A stretch of 12,542 nt of DNA. Source: DASSHA01 sp035693145 (GTDB lineage: Bacteria; Chloroflexota; Limnocylindria; Limnocylindrales; CSP1-4). Both the position numbers and the translations under genes were made by a program. This document shows positions 1 to 6,741 of this stretch, in pieces. The DNA lies in assembly GCA_035693145.1 (NCBI GenBank), contig DASSHA010000100.1, forward strand, positions 1 to 12,542. The letters are read 5' to 3'. Each line of letters starts with the position of its first letter. Position 1 is the stretch's first letter. Under the pieces are notes generated by a model, which was given only the letters and a program-made list of their open reading frames with translations, had not been told where the DNA came from and did not search any database.

Positions 1-352
1 TGAGCTGCGCGTCGTACGAGCGTTCAAGGCCCGCCGTCCCGAAGAAACGGGAGGCGTAGCCGATGACCGGGCTCATCGACGTGTCCCGATAGACCCGGTA
101 CGGCTCGCCGTTGGCGTCCTTGCGGTTCGAGGCAAGCGTGACGCCGTCGCGATCGACGATCGAACCGCGGGGGACGCTCCGTTGCGCGGCGACGACGACG
201 GGATTGTCGGGCGCGTCGGAGAGATCGCTCGCGCGGTAGACCTGCCAGTACCCCGCCCCGGCGGCAAGCACCGAGAAGGCGACCGCGAGGACCGCGCCGA
301 CGCGGGCGACGTTGCCCCGGACGGGCCGGTGCGCGCCTGACCGGTCGATCAT
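1..352 (-). CDS. pbpA: Penicillin-binding protein 2 / PbpA-type transpeptidase, N-terminal part (runs off the left edge)
   Basis: This is the first 117 residues of a class B penicillin-binding protein, the transpeptidase that cross-links peptidoglycan outside the membrane. A short basic tail is followed by one hydrophobic anchor at about residues 15-36. The dimerisation-region hallmark RGSIVDRDG lies at 62-70, and the GYASRFFGTAGLERSYD stretch at 98-114 is typical of the actinobacterial PbpA family. The catalytic SxxK, SxN and KTG motifs would lie beyond the window edge and cannot be checked. The ATG at 352-350 overlaps the TGA of rodA in a 4-bp ATGA junction, which fixes the start and implies translational coupling. 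SEDS polymerases work as pairs with class B PBPs, so this and the adjacent rodA are probably partners. The family call is firm; whether it acts in elongation or division is open. Confidence 0.93.
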   Translation of the reverse strand, partial: MIDRSGAHRPVRGNVARVGAVLAVAFSVLAAGAGYWQVYRASDLSDAPDNPVVVAAQRSVPRGSIVDRDGVTLASNRKDANGEPYRVYRDTSMSPVIGYASRFFGTAGLERSYDAQL

Positions 353-1791
353 GCCGGCGCCCGGAACAGCCGCCGGATCCGGCCGGCGCGACGGGGCGGC
401 GGCGGCTCGACGCCGCGGTCGGACAGGGCGAGCAGCAGGCCCACCACGACGGCGTTCGTGACGAGCGACGATCCGCCATAGCTGATGAACGGCAGCGTGA
501 TCCCGGTCAGCGGGATGAGCTTGAGATTGCCGCCCGCGATGATGAACGCCTGCACGCCGACGACGAGCGACAGCCCGGCGGCGAGGAGCGCCCGGAAGTC
601 GTCGGCGGCGGCCGCCGCGATCCGCAGCCCCCGCTCGATGACGACGAGATAGAGCCCGAGGATGGCGAGGACGCCGACGAGGCCGAGCTCCTCGCCGAGC
701 GCGGCAAACGGGAAGTCCGTGTGGACGGCCGGGATCGGCAGGCGGCCGCCGACGATCGGAAGGCCCGCTCCGAGCCCTGTCCCGAGCAGCCCCCCGCGTC
801 CGAAGGCGTAGAGCGCCTGGATCTGCTGGTAGCCGGCGCCGAGCGGATCGGCCCACGGGTTGATCCACACGTCGACCCGCGTCTGGACGACACCGAAGAC
901 CCGGTACATCAGGGCGGCGCCCGCCACGAACGCGACGATGCCGGCGGCGACGTAGATCGCCCGGGCAGTCGCGATGTAGAGGAGGAGCAGGAAGACCGCA
1001 AAGAACAGCAGCGCCGCGCCGAGGTCTCGCTCCACGACGACGATCCCGAGCGCGATCGCCCACATCGCGACCATCGGCGCGAGGTACGGAACGGGCGGCA
1101 GCCGGAACGGACCGACCCGCCACGACTGCTCGACCAGCAGCGGCCGGAACTCGGACAGGTAGCCGGCGAGGAAGACGACGAGGATGGCCTTGAGCAGCTC
1201 GGATGGCTGGACACTGATCGGACCGAGCGCGAGGGTCAGCCGCGCACCGTTCACGTCCCGTCCGAGAACGAACGTCGCCAGCAGCAGGAGGATCCCGGCA
1301 GCCGCCCATGAGTACTTGTAGCGGCGGAGCCAGCCATCCGAGCGGACGACGACGGCGAGGCTCGTCACGATCGCGACCGCGAGGACGAGCCAGACGAGCT
1401 GTGTGTCGGCGAGCCCGCCCAGCTGACCCGCCAGCGATTGCGGCAGCCGCTCCATGAGCAGCAGGCTGATCCCGCCCAGCATCCCGACGGCGGGCAGCAG
1501 CAGCTCGTCGGTCCGCCGGCCGGCGACGACCTGGGCGAGGTGTGCGAGAAGGAGGGCGCCGAGGTAGACGACGAGCTGGCCCGGGTTGGCGAGGGCGAAC
1601 GCGCTCCCCGTCCCGGAGACGGCGGCGCCCGCCGCCTCGAACCGCTCGGTGGCCCCGAGCGAGACGCTGCCCGCAACGAGCGTGAGGCCAACGAGGATGA
1701 GCAGCGACAGCTCCCTCGGGCGTGGCCGCGGTCGAACGGCGCGAAGGGTACGAAGCCCGATACCAGGCAGCGCGACGGAGGGAGCGCTCAT
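349..1791 (-). CDS. rodA: RodA/FtsW-family (SEDS) peptidoglycan glycosyltransferase
   Basis: This 480-aa polytopic membrane protein belongs to the SEDS family, which polymerises lipid II into glycan strands. It has many hydrophobic segments from residue 27 to about 457 and a short basic Pro/Arg tail. Family signatures are ISVQPSELL at 192-200, DLGAALLF at 256-263, the loop NPWADPLGAGYQQIQ at 311-325 with its conserved Asp (D315), HTDFPFAALGEELG at 357-370 and GITLPFISYGGSS at 430-442. The length is close to mycobacterial RodA (about 470 aa) and longer than E. coli RodA because of extra N-terminal membrane segments. Its ATG overlaps the end of fhaB by 4 bp and its stop overlaps the pbpA start by 4 bp. 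Neighbours and length favour the name rodA, but RodA and FtsW cannot be separated with certainty from motifs alone. Confidence 0.93.
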   Translation of the reverse strand: MSAPSVALPGIGLRTLRAVRPRPRPRELSLLILVGLTLVAGSVSLGATERFEAAGAAVSGTGSAFALANPGQLVVYLGALLLAHLAQVVAGRRTDELLLPAVGMLGGISLLLMERLPQSLAGQLGGLADTQLVWLVLAVAIVTSLAVVVRSDGWLRRYKYSWAAAGILLLLATFVLGRDVNGARLTLALGPISVQPSELLKAILVVFLAGYLSEFRPLLVEQSWRVGPFRLPPVPYLAPMVAMWAIALGIVVVERDLGAALLFFAVFLLLLYIATARAIYVAAGIVAFVAGAALMYRVFGVVQTRVDVWINPWADPLGAGYQQIQALYAFGRGGLLGTGLGAGLPIVGGRLPIPAVHTDFPFAALGEELGLVGVLAILGLYLVVIERGLRIAAAAADDFRALLAAGLSLVVGVQAFIIAGGNLKLIPLTGITLPFISYGGSSLVTNAVVVGLLLALSDRGVEPPPPRRAGRIRRLFRAPA

Positions 1792-2222
1792 ACGCGTCCC
1801 CGCTCCAGCCGGAACCGGACCTGGCCGACCTGCACCTCGTCGCCGAACCCGAGCGGCGCCAGCCCGTCGATCCTGCTCCCGTTGAGGTACGTCCCGTTGG
1901 TGCTGCCTGCGTCCTCGAGGTACCAGGCCCGGCCGCGGAACGTGAGGACCGCGTGGTCCGACGACGCGAACGGATCGTCGACGACGACGGCGTTGTTCAC
2001 GTCGCGGCCGATGCCCGTCACCGCATCGAGCGGATACGACATGCCGACCGGCGGGTCGCCCGACGGTGAGCCCACGACGACGAGCCGTCCGAGCTCCGCG
2101 GGCTCGCGACTGGCGGCGCGCAGGTCGCGCAGCAGAGCGCGAACGACGAACAGGAGGAACACGTAGAGGAGCGCGAGGAACGCCAGCCGGACGATCCAGA
2201 TCGCGATCAGGAAGGCATCCAC
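1788..2222 (-). CDS. fhaB: FhaB-like membrane-anchored FHA-domain protein
   Basis: This 144-aa protein has one N-terminal transmembrane segment (about residues 4-30), a short basic cytoplasmic stretch and a C-terminal FHA domain (about 46-140). FHA domains bind phosphothreonine peptides. The ligand-loop residues are present: G72-R73, N76/N77, S87/S88 with H90, STNG at 107-110 and N114-G115. Size and layout match mycobacterial FhaB (FipA, about 155 aa), a substrate of PknA/PknB-type kinases that links signalling to division proteins. Translation starts at GTG (2222-2220), one base after the fhaA stop, and its stop overlaps the rodA ATG by 4 bp. The pstP phosphatase that follows fhaB in mycobacteria is not here. 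Family and orthology are well supported; the phosphorylated partner is unknown. Confidence 0.92.
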   Translation of the reverse strand: MDAFLIAIWIVRLAFLALLYVFLLFVVRALLRDLRAASREPAELGRLVVVGSPSGDPPVGMSYPLDAVTGIGRDVNNAVVVDDPFASSDHAVLTFRGRAWYLEDAGSTNGTYLNGSRIDGLAPLGFGDEVQVGQVRFRLERGRV

Positions 2223-2223
2223 C

Positions 2224-3018
2224 TCAGGCGTCGCGTGTGACCGACTCGACGATCAGCGTACTGTCGCCGAGCTCGATCCGGTCCCCCTCTCCGAGCGCGA
2301 CCTCGGCCACCCGCACGCCGTTCACGCGCGTGCCGTTCGTCGACCCGAGATCGGTGAGGACGAGTCGGCCCTGGCGGACCTGCAGCCGGGCGTGATGACG
2401 CGATGCGCGGGAGTCGGCCAGCACGATTCCGTTGTCGGTCGCTCGGCCGAGGCTCAGGACATGTGCGTCGATCCCCAGCCGGCGCTCCGATCCGTCGGGT
2501 GCGACGAGACGAAGGACGGCGCGCGGAAGCGGCGGGGTCGGGGGTCGGAAGACCATCGTGTCGTCCGCCCGAACGCCGGGCTCGGCCGCGTCCGACTCGC
2601 CGTCGGCGGCATCCGACGCTGCGAGCGCAGCGTCGCCCGCGCGCCCCGCCCGGTCGAGCCAGCCGGTGTCGACCCGGATCTCGCCCGGACCCACCGCCGG
2701 ATCGGCGACGAGGTCGACGCGTGGACGGTCCAGGACGCTGTAGGCGTGCCGCCGCGCGAACGCGAGCGCGGCGTCCGCAAGCTCGGCGACGAGGCTCGCT
2801 GCAATGCCGCGGAGCGGCTCGAGATCGTCGGGGTTCAGGCGCACCGTGAACGCGTTGGGGACGAGCGTTCGATCGGCCCCCGACAGTCGCTCGGTTTCCA
2901 TCGCCCGTTCGACACGCCGCTGGAGCTGAAGCGGCTGGATCCGAGCGTGGAACAGCCGGGCTGCGGGACGCTCGAACAGTCGTTCCAGGAACCGCTCGAT
3001 CGTCGACAGGCCGGCCAT
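2224..3018 (-). CDS. fhaA: FhaA-like protein: DUF3662 (FhaA_N) plus C-terminal FHA domain
   Basis: This 264-aa soluble protein has an N-terminal DUF3662/FhaA_N region at about residues 3-118, recognised by ERFLERLFERPAARLF, PNAFTVRLNPDD and the closing GEIRVD. An acidic, Ala-rich linker follows (about 120-155), then an FHA domain (about 166-262). The FHA phosphothreonine pocket is complete: G191-R192, S206 and H209, STNG at 226-229, N233-G234. In mycobacteria FhaA is phosphorylated by PknB and its FHA domain binds the MurJ/MviN pseudokinase, so a role in wall-precursor control is likely. The linker ends with DDTMVFR (T154), resembling the GarA/OdhI switch. The ATG at 3018 is preferred because DUF3662 proteins begin just before this helix; the frame stays open to 3261, but the extra codons look like noncoding sequence. 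It is the first gene of the fhaA-fhaB-rodA-pbpA operon. At 264 aa it is shorter than the mycobacterial protein because the linker is short. Confidence 0.9.
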   Translation of the reverse strand: MAGLSTIERFLERLFERPAARLFHARIQPLQLQRRVERAMETERLSGADRTLVPNAFTVRLNPDDLEPLRGIAASLVAELADAALAFARRHAYSVLDRPRVDLVADPAVGPGEIRVDTGWLDRAGRAGDAALAASDAADGESDAAEPGVRADDTMVFRPPTPPLPRAVLRLVAPDGSERRLGIDAHVLSLGRATDNGIVLADSRASRHHARLQVRQGRLVLTDLGSTNGTRVNGVRVAEVALGEGDRIELGDSTLIVESVTRDA

Positions 3019-3025
3019 TCGGGCG

Positions 3026-3031
3026 AGCGTA
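3026..3031 (-). promoter_or_regulatory. Candidate -10 box for a leaderless fhaA operon transcript
   Basis: On the minus strand TACGCT (TAnnnT pattern) lies exactly 7 nt before the fhaA ATG, with no Shine-Dalgarno sequence between them. This spacing would place transcription start at or next to the A of the start codon, the hallmark of leaderless mRNAs. No convincing -35 hexamer is visible. The same 7-nt spacing recurs before the GDPD gene at 7779. It is a prediction from pattern only. Confidence 0.4.
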
Positions 3032-3149
3032 GCATCGGCCGGATCGCGGATCCCGCACGCCTCCGGCCCCCTCCGAGCGCCGACGAAGCGGGTGACCATC
3101 GCGGTGCGGGCACGGTACGTGCGGGGCAGGAGTGGCCGGAACGGAGCGT

Positions 3150-3155
3150 TATACT
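3150..3155 (+). promoter_or_regulatory. -10 promoter element (TATACT) for the zinc-ribbon protein gene
   Basis: TATACT differs from the sigma-70 consensus TATAAT at one position and stands out in this GC-rich intergenic region. Transcription would begin near 3162 and leave a 5' leader of about 55 nt before the ATG at 3218. No good TTGACA-like hexamer is seen about 17 bp upstream. Confidence 0.5.
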
Positions 3156-3204
3156 CTCGCTCCCGTTTCGGGGCGCCCGTCCCGCTTCGACCTGTCCGCG
3201 CATT

Positions 3205-3214
3205 CCCCCGGGGG
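3205..3214 (+). promoter_or_regulatory. CCCCCGGGGG palindrome containing the ribosome-binding site
   Basis: A perfect 10-bp C5G5 palindrome ends 3 nt before the ATG at 3218, and its G-run is the only Shine-Dalgarno-like sequence for that gene. The paired C-run could mask the site through pairing with another strand or upstream sequence. The G-run as ribosome-binding site is plausible; a regulatory role is speculative. Confidence 0.35.
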
Positions 3215-3217
3215 ACG

Positions 3218-4783
3218 ATGGCCGAGATCCTGACCGAATCGTTCTGCGAACGGTGTGGCACGCGCTACACCTTTCAGGCGGCTGTGCCCCGACGACAGCG
3301 GTTGGGCAAGCTGAAGGTCGTGTCGAGGGGGCTGAAGAACTACGTCCTGTCGGACACGACGACGCTCGACGAGGCATTCGCGGAGGCTCGCAGCGACGAG
3401 GAACGCGACGTCTCGGCGCATCAGCTCGACGCGTTCCACCAGACGTTCAACTTCTGCATGACGTGTCGTCAGTACACGTGCGCGAACTGCTGGAACGACG
3501 CCGAGGGCCGCTGCCTCACCTGCGCTCCGAACCTGTCGGCCGAGATCGTGCCGGCCGCGTTTCCGAGCCTCGGACCCACCCTCGCCCCTGCGGGCGAGAC
3601 GAACGGCCACGGGCAGGACGGCAGTCCCCCGGAGGGCATCGTCGAGCTCGACGCGTGGCCCGAGATCGATCTCCTGCGCGAGGCCGAGCTCGCCGAGACG
3701 GACGATGCGAACGGCAGCGCGAACGGGGAGCCCGAAGGGTTGCCCGAGGCCGACATCCTCGCCCGACTGAACGCCCTTGCGCCCGAACCGGTCGCCACCG
3801 AGGTCGATGCGTGGCCGGAGGCGGCGCCACCCGAAGGCGAAGGTGTGACCGCCACGGACACCGGCGCAGAGGCGGTCGTTTCGACTCCCGATGTCCCGTC
3901 GATCAAGCCGCCGCCGGTGGCTGCGGTCGTGGAGCCCGAGTCCGCCGCCGTACCGCCGGTCCCGGCCGCGACGGCGGAGCCCGAACCCGCCGCCGCCCAG
4001 CCGGTCCCACCCGCCGCCGACAGCGCGGCGCCCGAGGACATCGCCGAGGCCGCCGCCGCCCGGACGACCTGGCTGCTCGGACGATTCCGGCCGGGGGAGT
4101 CACTCGACGCGGAGATCGCGGCCTACGAGGCCGAAGCGGCCGCGCAGGCAGACGCGCCCGCCATCGTCGAGGCGCCGGTCGAGGCAGCGGCGGACGAGGA
4201 CGCAGCGGTTGCGAGCGCAGCGGCGGCGACCGAGGCCGCAGGTGACGAGCCAGTCGCCGCCGAGCCGGTCGCCGCCGAGCCAGAGGTCGTCGACCCGGTC
4301 CGCGCAGAACCGGCGGCCGCGGAGCCGACAGCCCCGGAGCCGGCAGCGCCCGAACCGGTCGCCGCTCCCGAGCCGGTCCCGGCCTCCGAACCGATCGCGC
4401 CTCCTGGATCGCGTCCCGGCATGAAGGCCGACGATCGCGTCGAGCTCCCGACGTGGCAGGTCGTCGCTCCCGATCCGGGATCGGTCGAGCCGACGGCGCC
4501 ACGGCCGCCCGCCGAATGGCCGTCGACTCCGGCCTGGCCGGCGACGCCGGACGCTCCTGCGCCGTGGACGCGACCCGCGGCAGCGGAGGCCGGCCGGCCT
4601 CAGCCCGCTCCGATCAACCTCGGCACGCGGGGCCGGGCGACCGGGACGGACACGCTGTGGGCCGAATCGAGCCGCGACGTGCTCACCCGGAGCGAAACCG
4701 GTGTCCAGGCCTGCGTGAGCTGCGGTCTGCCGCTCTCCGCGACGGCGCGCTTCTGTCGCCGCTGCGGGACGTCCCAGCGCTGA
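3218..4783 (+). CDS. Uncharacterised protein with zinc-ribbon-like cysteine clusters at both ends and a long Ala/Pro/Glu-rich middle
   Basis: I do not recognise this 521-aa protein as a named family. The N-terminal 105 residues look folded, with four CxxC pairs: C10/C13, C80/C83, C88/C91 and C99/C102. The last pairs suggest treble-clef or ribbon-type zinc sites. Residues about 105-490 are low-complexity and acidic, full of AEP, APEP and PVAAEP repeats, broken by short non-repetitive islands: two copies of DAWPE (about 145 and 196), a TTWLLGRFRPGESLDAEIAA segment at about 283-302 and PTWQVVAPD near 411. A zinc-ribbon of CxxC-x10-CxxC form (C499, C502, C513, C516) closes the protein. There are no membrane segments or signal peptide. 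The ATG at 3218 follows a G-rich site and a TATACT box; upstream codons in the same frame look noncoding. It diverges from fhaA, hinting at a link to that operon. The gene is certain; function is unknown. Confidence 0.85.
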   Translation: MAEILTESFCERCGTRYTFQAAVPRRQRLGKLKVVSRGLKNYVLSDTTTLDEAFAEARSDEERDVSAHQLDAFHQTFNFCMTCRQYTCANCWNDAEGRCLTCAPNLSAEIVPAAFPSLGPTLAPAGETNGHGQDGSPPEGIVELDAWPEIDLLREAELAETDDANGSANGEPEGLPEADILARLNALAPEPVATEVDAWPEAAPPEGEGVTATDTGAEAVVSTPDVPSIKPPPVAAVVEPESAAVPPVPAATAEPEPAAAQPVPPAADSAAPEDIAEAAAARTTWLLGRFRPGESLDAEIAAYEAEAAAQADAPAIVEAPVEAAADEDAAVASAAAATEAAGDEPVAAEPVAAEPEVVDPVRAEPAAAEPTAPEPAAPEPVAAPEPVPASEPIAPPGSRPGMKADDRVELPTWQVVAPDPGSVEPTAPRPPAEWPSTPAWPATPDAPAPWTRPAAAEAGRPQPAPINLGTRGRATGTDTLWAESSRDVLTRSETGVQACVSCGLPLSATARFCRRCGTSQR

Positions 4784-4784
4784 G

Positions 4785-5381
4785 CTAGTGCTTCGAGGGG
4801 TCCCCGGTTCCTCGCCGCGATCGCGGCGCGCTCCCTTCGGGCCCGCCCGACCTCCCGTTCGAGCCCTTGCCCTCCGAACGCTTGCCGTTCGAGCCCTTGC
4901 CGTTCGAGCCCTTGCCGTTCGATCGAGCGCGCGCGCGCACGGTCGCGGGCGGCGCCGTCTTTCGAGCGATCTCCCGGCCGGCCCGGCGGGCCGCAGCGCC
5001 GGCCTCGGGATGGCCGGCTTCGTTCGTCACCTCCTCCGCGACCACCGCCATCTCGTCGGCACGCGCCTGGAGCTCCTCCTCCGACGACTGCTCGACCAGG
5101 ACGAACTCGTTGCGGGCATCCGCGAGCGCCCGAATCACTTCGTCGAGCTTGAGGTGGAGGGCCTTCGAATCCCGGTTCTGACTGTTCTGGATGACGAACA
5201 CCATGAGGAACGTGACGATCGTCGTCCCCGTGTTGATGACGAGCTGCCACGTGTCGGAGAACTGGAAGACCGGCCCGGACGTCGCCCAGCCAACGATGAT
5301 CAGGGCGGCGGCCGCGAGGGCGAACGGGGAGCCCATCGCGCGGGTGAGCATGTCCGCGACGCGATTGAACTGATTGCGCAC
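4785..5381 (-). CDS. Low-affinity iron permease family protein with a GKGSN-repeat C-terminal tail
   Basis: This 198-aa protein matches the small bacterial low-affinity iron permease family (PF04120). Two membrane segments lie at about residues 17-36 and 45-65, around the diagnostic SGPVFQFSDTWQLVINTGTT stretch at 35-54, followed by FLMVFVIQNSQNRDSKALHLKLDE. Residues 68-125 form a charged, probably helical domain. The tail (about 140-198) is Arg/Lys/Gly/Ser-rich with four five-residue GKGSN-type repeats and is unlikely to be part of the core fold. The start is a GTG at 5381; a nearby ATG is out of frame. Its stop lies 1 nt from the stop of the convergent zinc-ribbon gene, so no terminator fits between them. 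The family name comes from a yeast protein, and iron transport by bacterial members is not well proven. Confidence 0.85.
   Translation of the reverse strand: MRNQFNRVADMLTRAMGSPFALAAAALIIVGWATSGPVFQFSDTWQLVINTGTTIVTFLMVFVIQNSQNRDSKALHLKLDEVIRALADARNEFVLVEQSSEEELQARADEMAVVAEEVTNEAGHPEAGAAARRAGREIARKTAPPATVRARARSNGKGSNGKGSNGKRSEGKGSNGRSGGPEGSAPRSRRGTGDPSKH
4857..4916. repeat. 15-bp tandem repeat (4 units plus a partial fifth) inside the iron-permease-family gene
   Basis: Units of GTTCGAGCCCTTGCC occur at 4857-4871, 4887-4901 and 4902-4916, with a diverged copy at 4872-4886 and a 6-base partial copy to 4922. Read on the minus strand each unit encodes GKGSN, and the diverged one encodes GKRSE. 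The period is a multiple of three, so gain or loss of units would keep the frame. Confidence 0.85.
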
Positions 5382-5451
5382 GCATCACAGCCTGCCAAAC
5401 GGGTACCGTCAGGGACGTAACGCCCAACCGCCGAAACACGTACACCTTGGA

Positions 5452-6741
5452 TCAACAGGCCGTTCCGACGACCTGTCGACCGGTTCGCCGAGCCCCGGCC
5501 ACGACCACGAGGACCGCGCAGACGATGCTCAGGATCGCCGTCCCGAGCATCGCGGCGCCGAGCCCCGAGGCGACCGAGATTGCCCCCATGAGGGGCGGAT
5601 ACGCGACCGCGCCTGCGACGGCAACGCCGGCGAGAAGCCCCGTGACCGCGGCGGACCGGCCGGGCTGGATGCGGGCCCCGATGACGATGATCGTCGGGTA
5701 GATCGGCCCGAACGCAAGCCCGGCGAGCCCGAAGAGGACGATCGCCGCGTCCACCGTCGGCGCCAGGAGGGCGGCAGCGATCGCCAGCCCGGCGAGGATC
5801 GAGGCCGCCGCGGCGAGCCTGACGGGGTCGAATCGTTCCGCGACCGGCGCGACGAGCAGCCGGCCCAGGGTCAGCCCGGCCCAGAACAGCGACAGTGCGA
5901 GGGTCGCCGTCGACAGCTGGACCGACCCGAGGTACCCCACGAGCCAGCTCGAGATCCCGACCTCGGCGGCCACGTAGCACGCGATCGCGAGGGCCGCGGC
6001 GACGAGCGGCCGGCTGATCCGTGGACGCGCAGCCGCCGGCCCGTCGGCCCGGCCCCAGGCGGGCAGGTTCGATCCGCGGCCCTGGCGCGGCGGGGCCGGT
6101 GACCCCCGCGCGCGACGGCCGGCGGGCATCGGCAGGAGGACGAAGGCCGCGGCGAGCGCCGTCGACGCAAGGCCCGATGCCGCGAACAGCGCCGGCCAGC
6201 GGATGCCGGCGTCGACCGCAGACGCGAGCGCGAGCGGTGCGACCAGGGAGCCGATGCTGAAGAAGACGTGCAGGACGTTGAGCGCTCGGACGGGACGGTC
6301 GTCGAAGACCTCGAGGAACAGCGCCTGAGCTCCGCCGTCGATCGCGCCCGATCCGAGGCCCCGAGGGACGGCTGCGACGAGGAAGACCGCCCAATTGAGC
6401 ACGACCCCCTGCGCCACGAGCGCGATCGCCTGGATCGCAAGTCCGCCGGCGAGGACCAACCGCCGGCCGAATCGTTCCGTGAGCAGCCCGCCGGCGAGCG
6501 ACCCGATCCCGTAGGCGGCGGCGTTGACCAGATAGAACAGGCCGAGCCCGGCGTCCGACTGCCCGAAGTCGTGCTCGATCGACCGGATGAGCGACGGGAC
6601 GAGCAGGCCGATCCAGCCGATGAGCAGGAACGAGCCCCAACCGGCGAGCGCCACCCACCGGCGCCGGCGCTCCTGCCGGGGCTCAGCGATCACTCGCCGC
6701 GTGACGTCCCGGCCCGACGGCGGTTCCGTCGCGGTAGGCAT
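5452..6741 (-). CDS. Major facilitator superfamily (MFS) transporter
   Basis: This 429-aa protein has about 12 hydrophobic segments in two halves. The MFS loop 2-3 signature GGLLTERFGRR lies at 84-94, and a degenerate counterpart (LGRLLVAPVAERFD) lies in the second half. A hydrophilic, Pro/Gly/Arg-rich central loop at about 205-250 separates the halves. Substrate cannot be told from sequence; the overall look is that of a proton-driven sugar or drug carrier of the single-subunit type. The ATG at 6741 overlaps the upstream 87-aa gene by 59 bp. An in-frame GTG at 6693 would shorten this to 11 bp and give 413 aa, still upstream of the first membrane segment, so the start is uncertain. It is the last gene of the GDPD > 87-aa > MFS run, 70 bp before the iron-permease-family gene. 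Confidence 0.88.
   Translation of the reverse strand: MPTATEPPSGRDVTRRVIAEPRQERRRRWVALAGWGSFLLIGWIGLLVPSLIRSIEHDFGQSDAGLGLFYLVNAAAYGIGSLAGGLLTERFGRRLVLAGGLAIQAIALVAQGVVLNWAVFLVAAVPRGLGSGAIDGGAQALFLEVFDDRPVRALNVLHVFFSIGSLVAPLALASAVDAGIRWPALFAASGLASTALAAAFVLLPMPAGRRARGSPAPPRQGRGSNLPAWGRADGPAAARPRISRPLVAAALAIACYVAAEVGISSWLVGYLGSVQLSTATLALSLFWAGLTLGRLLVAPVAERFDPVRLAAAASILAGLAIAAALLAPTVDAAIVLFGLAGLAFGPIYPTIIVIGARIQPGRSAAVTGLLAGVAVAGAVAYPPLMGAISVASGLGAAMLGTAILSIVCAVLVVVAGARRTGRQVVGTAC

Noticed and set aside
3019..3261. N-terminal extension of the FhaA-like protein
   Set aside because: The added 81 codons have no DUF3662 similarity, overlap the opposite gene and its promoter, and the family normally begins close to the ATG at 3018.
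2392..4245. 617-codon open frame on the plus strand
   Set aside because: Its left part is antisense to fhaA and its right part is out of frame with the zinc-ribbon protein; composition is Arg-rich and no family features appear.
4857..4922. CRISPR-like array
   Set aside because: Units are contiguous 15-mers without spacers and lie in frame inside a coding region.
5382..5451. Terminator between the MFS and iron-permease-family genes
   Set aside because: Only an imperfect GGGACGTAACGCCC-type repeat is present, with no stable stem; nothing convincing was seen.
5300..6658. 452-codon open frame on the minus strand overlapping the MFS gene
   Set aside because: It is the MFS gene read in another frame; it is Arg/Pro/Gly-rich, while the chosen frame gives a clear 12-span transporter.
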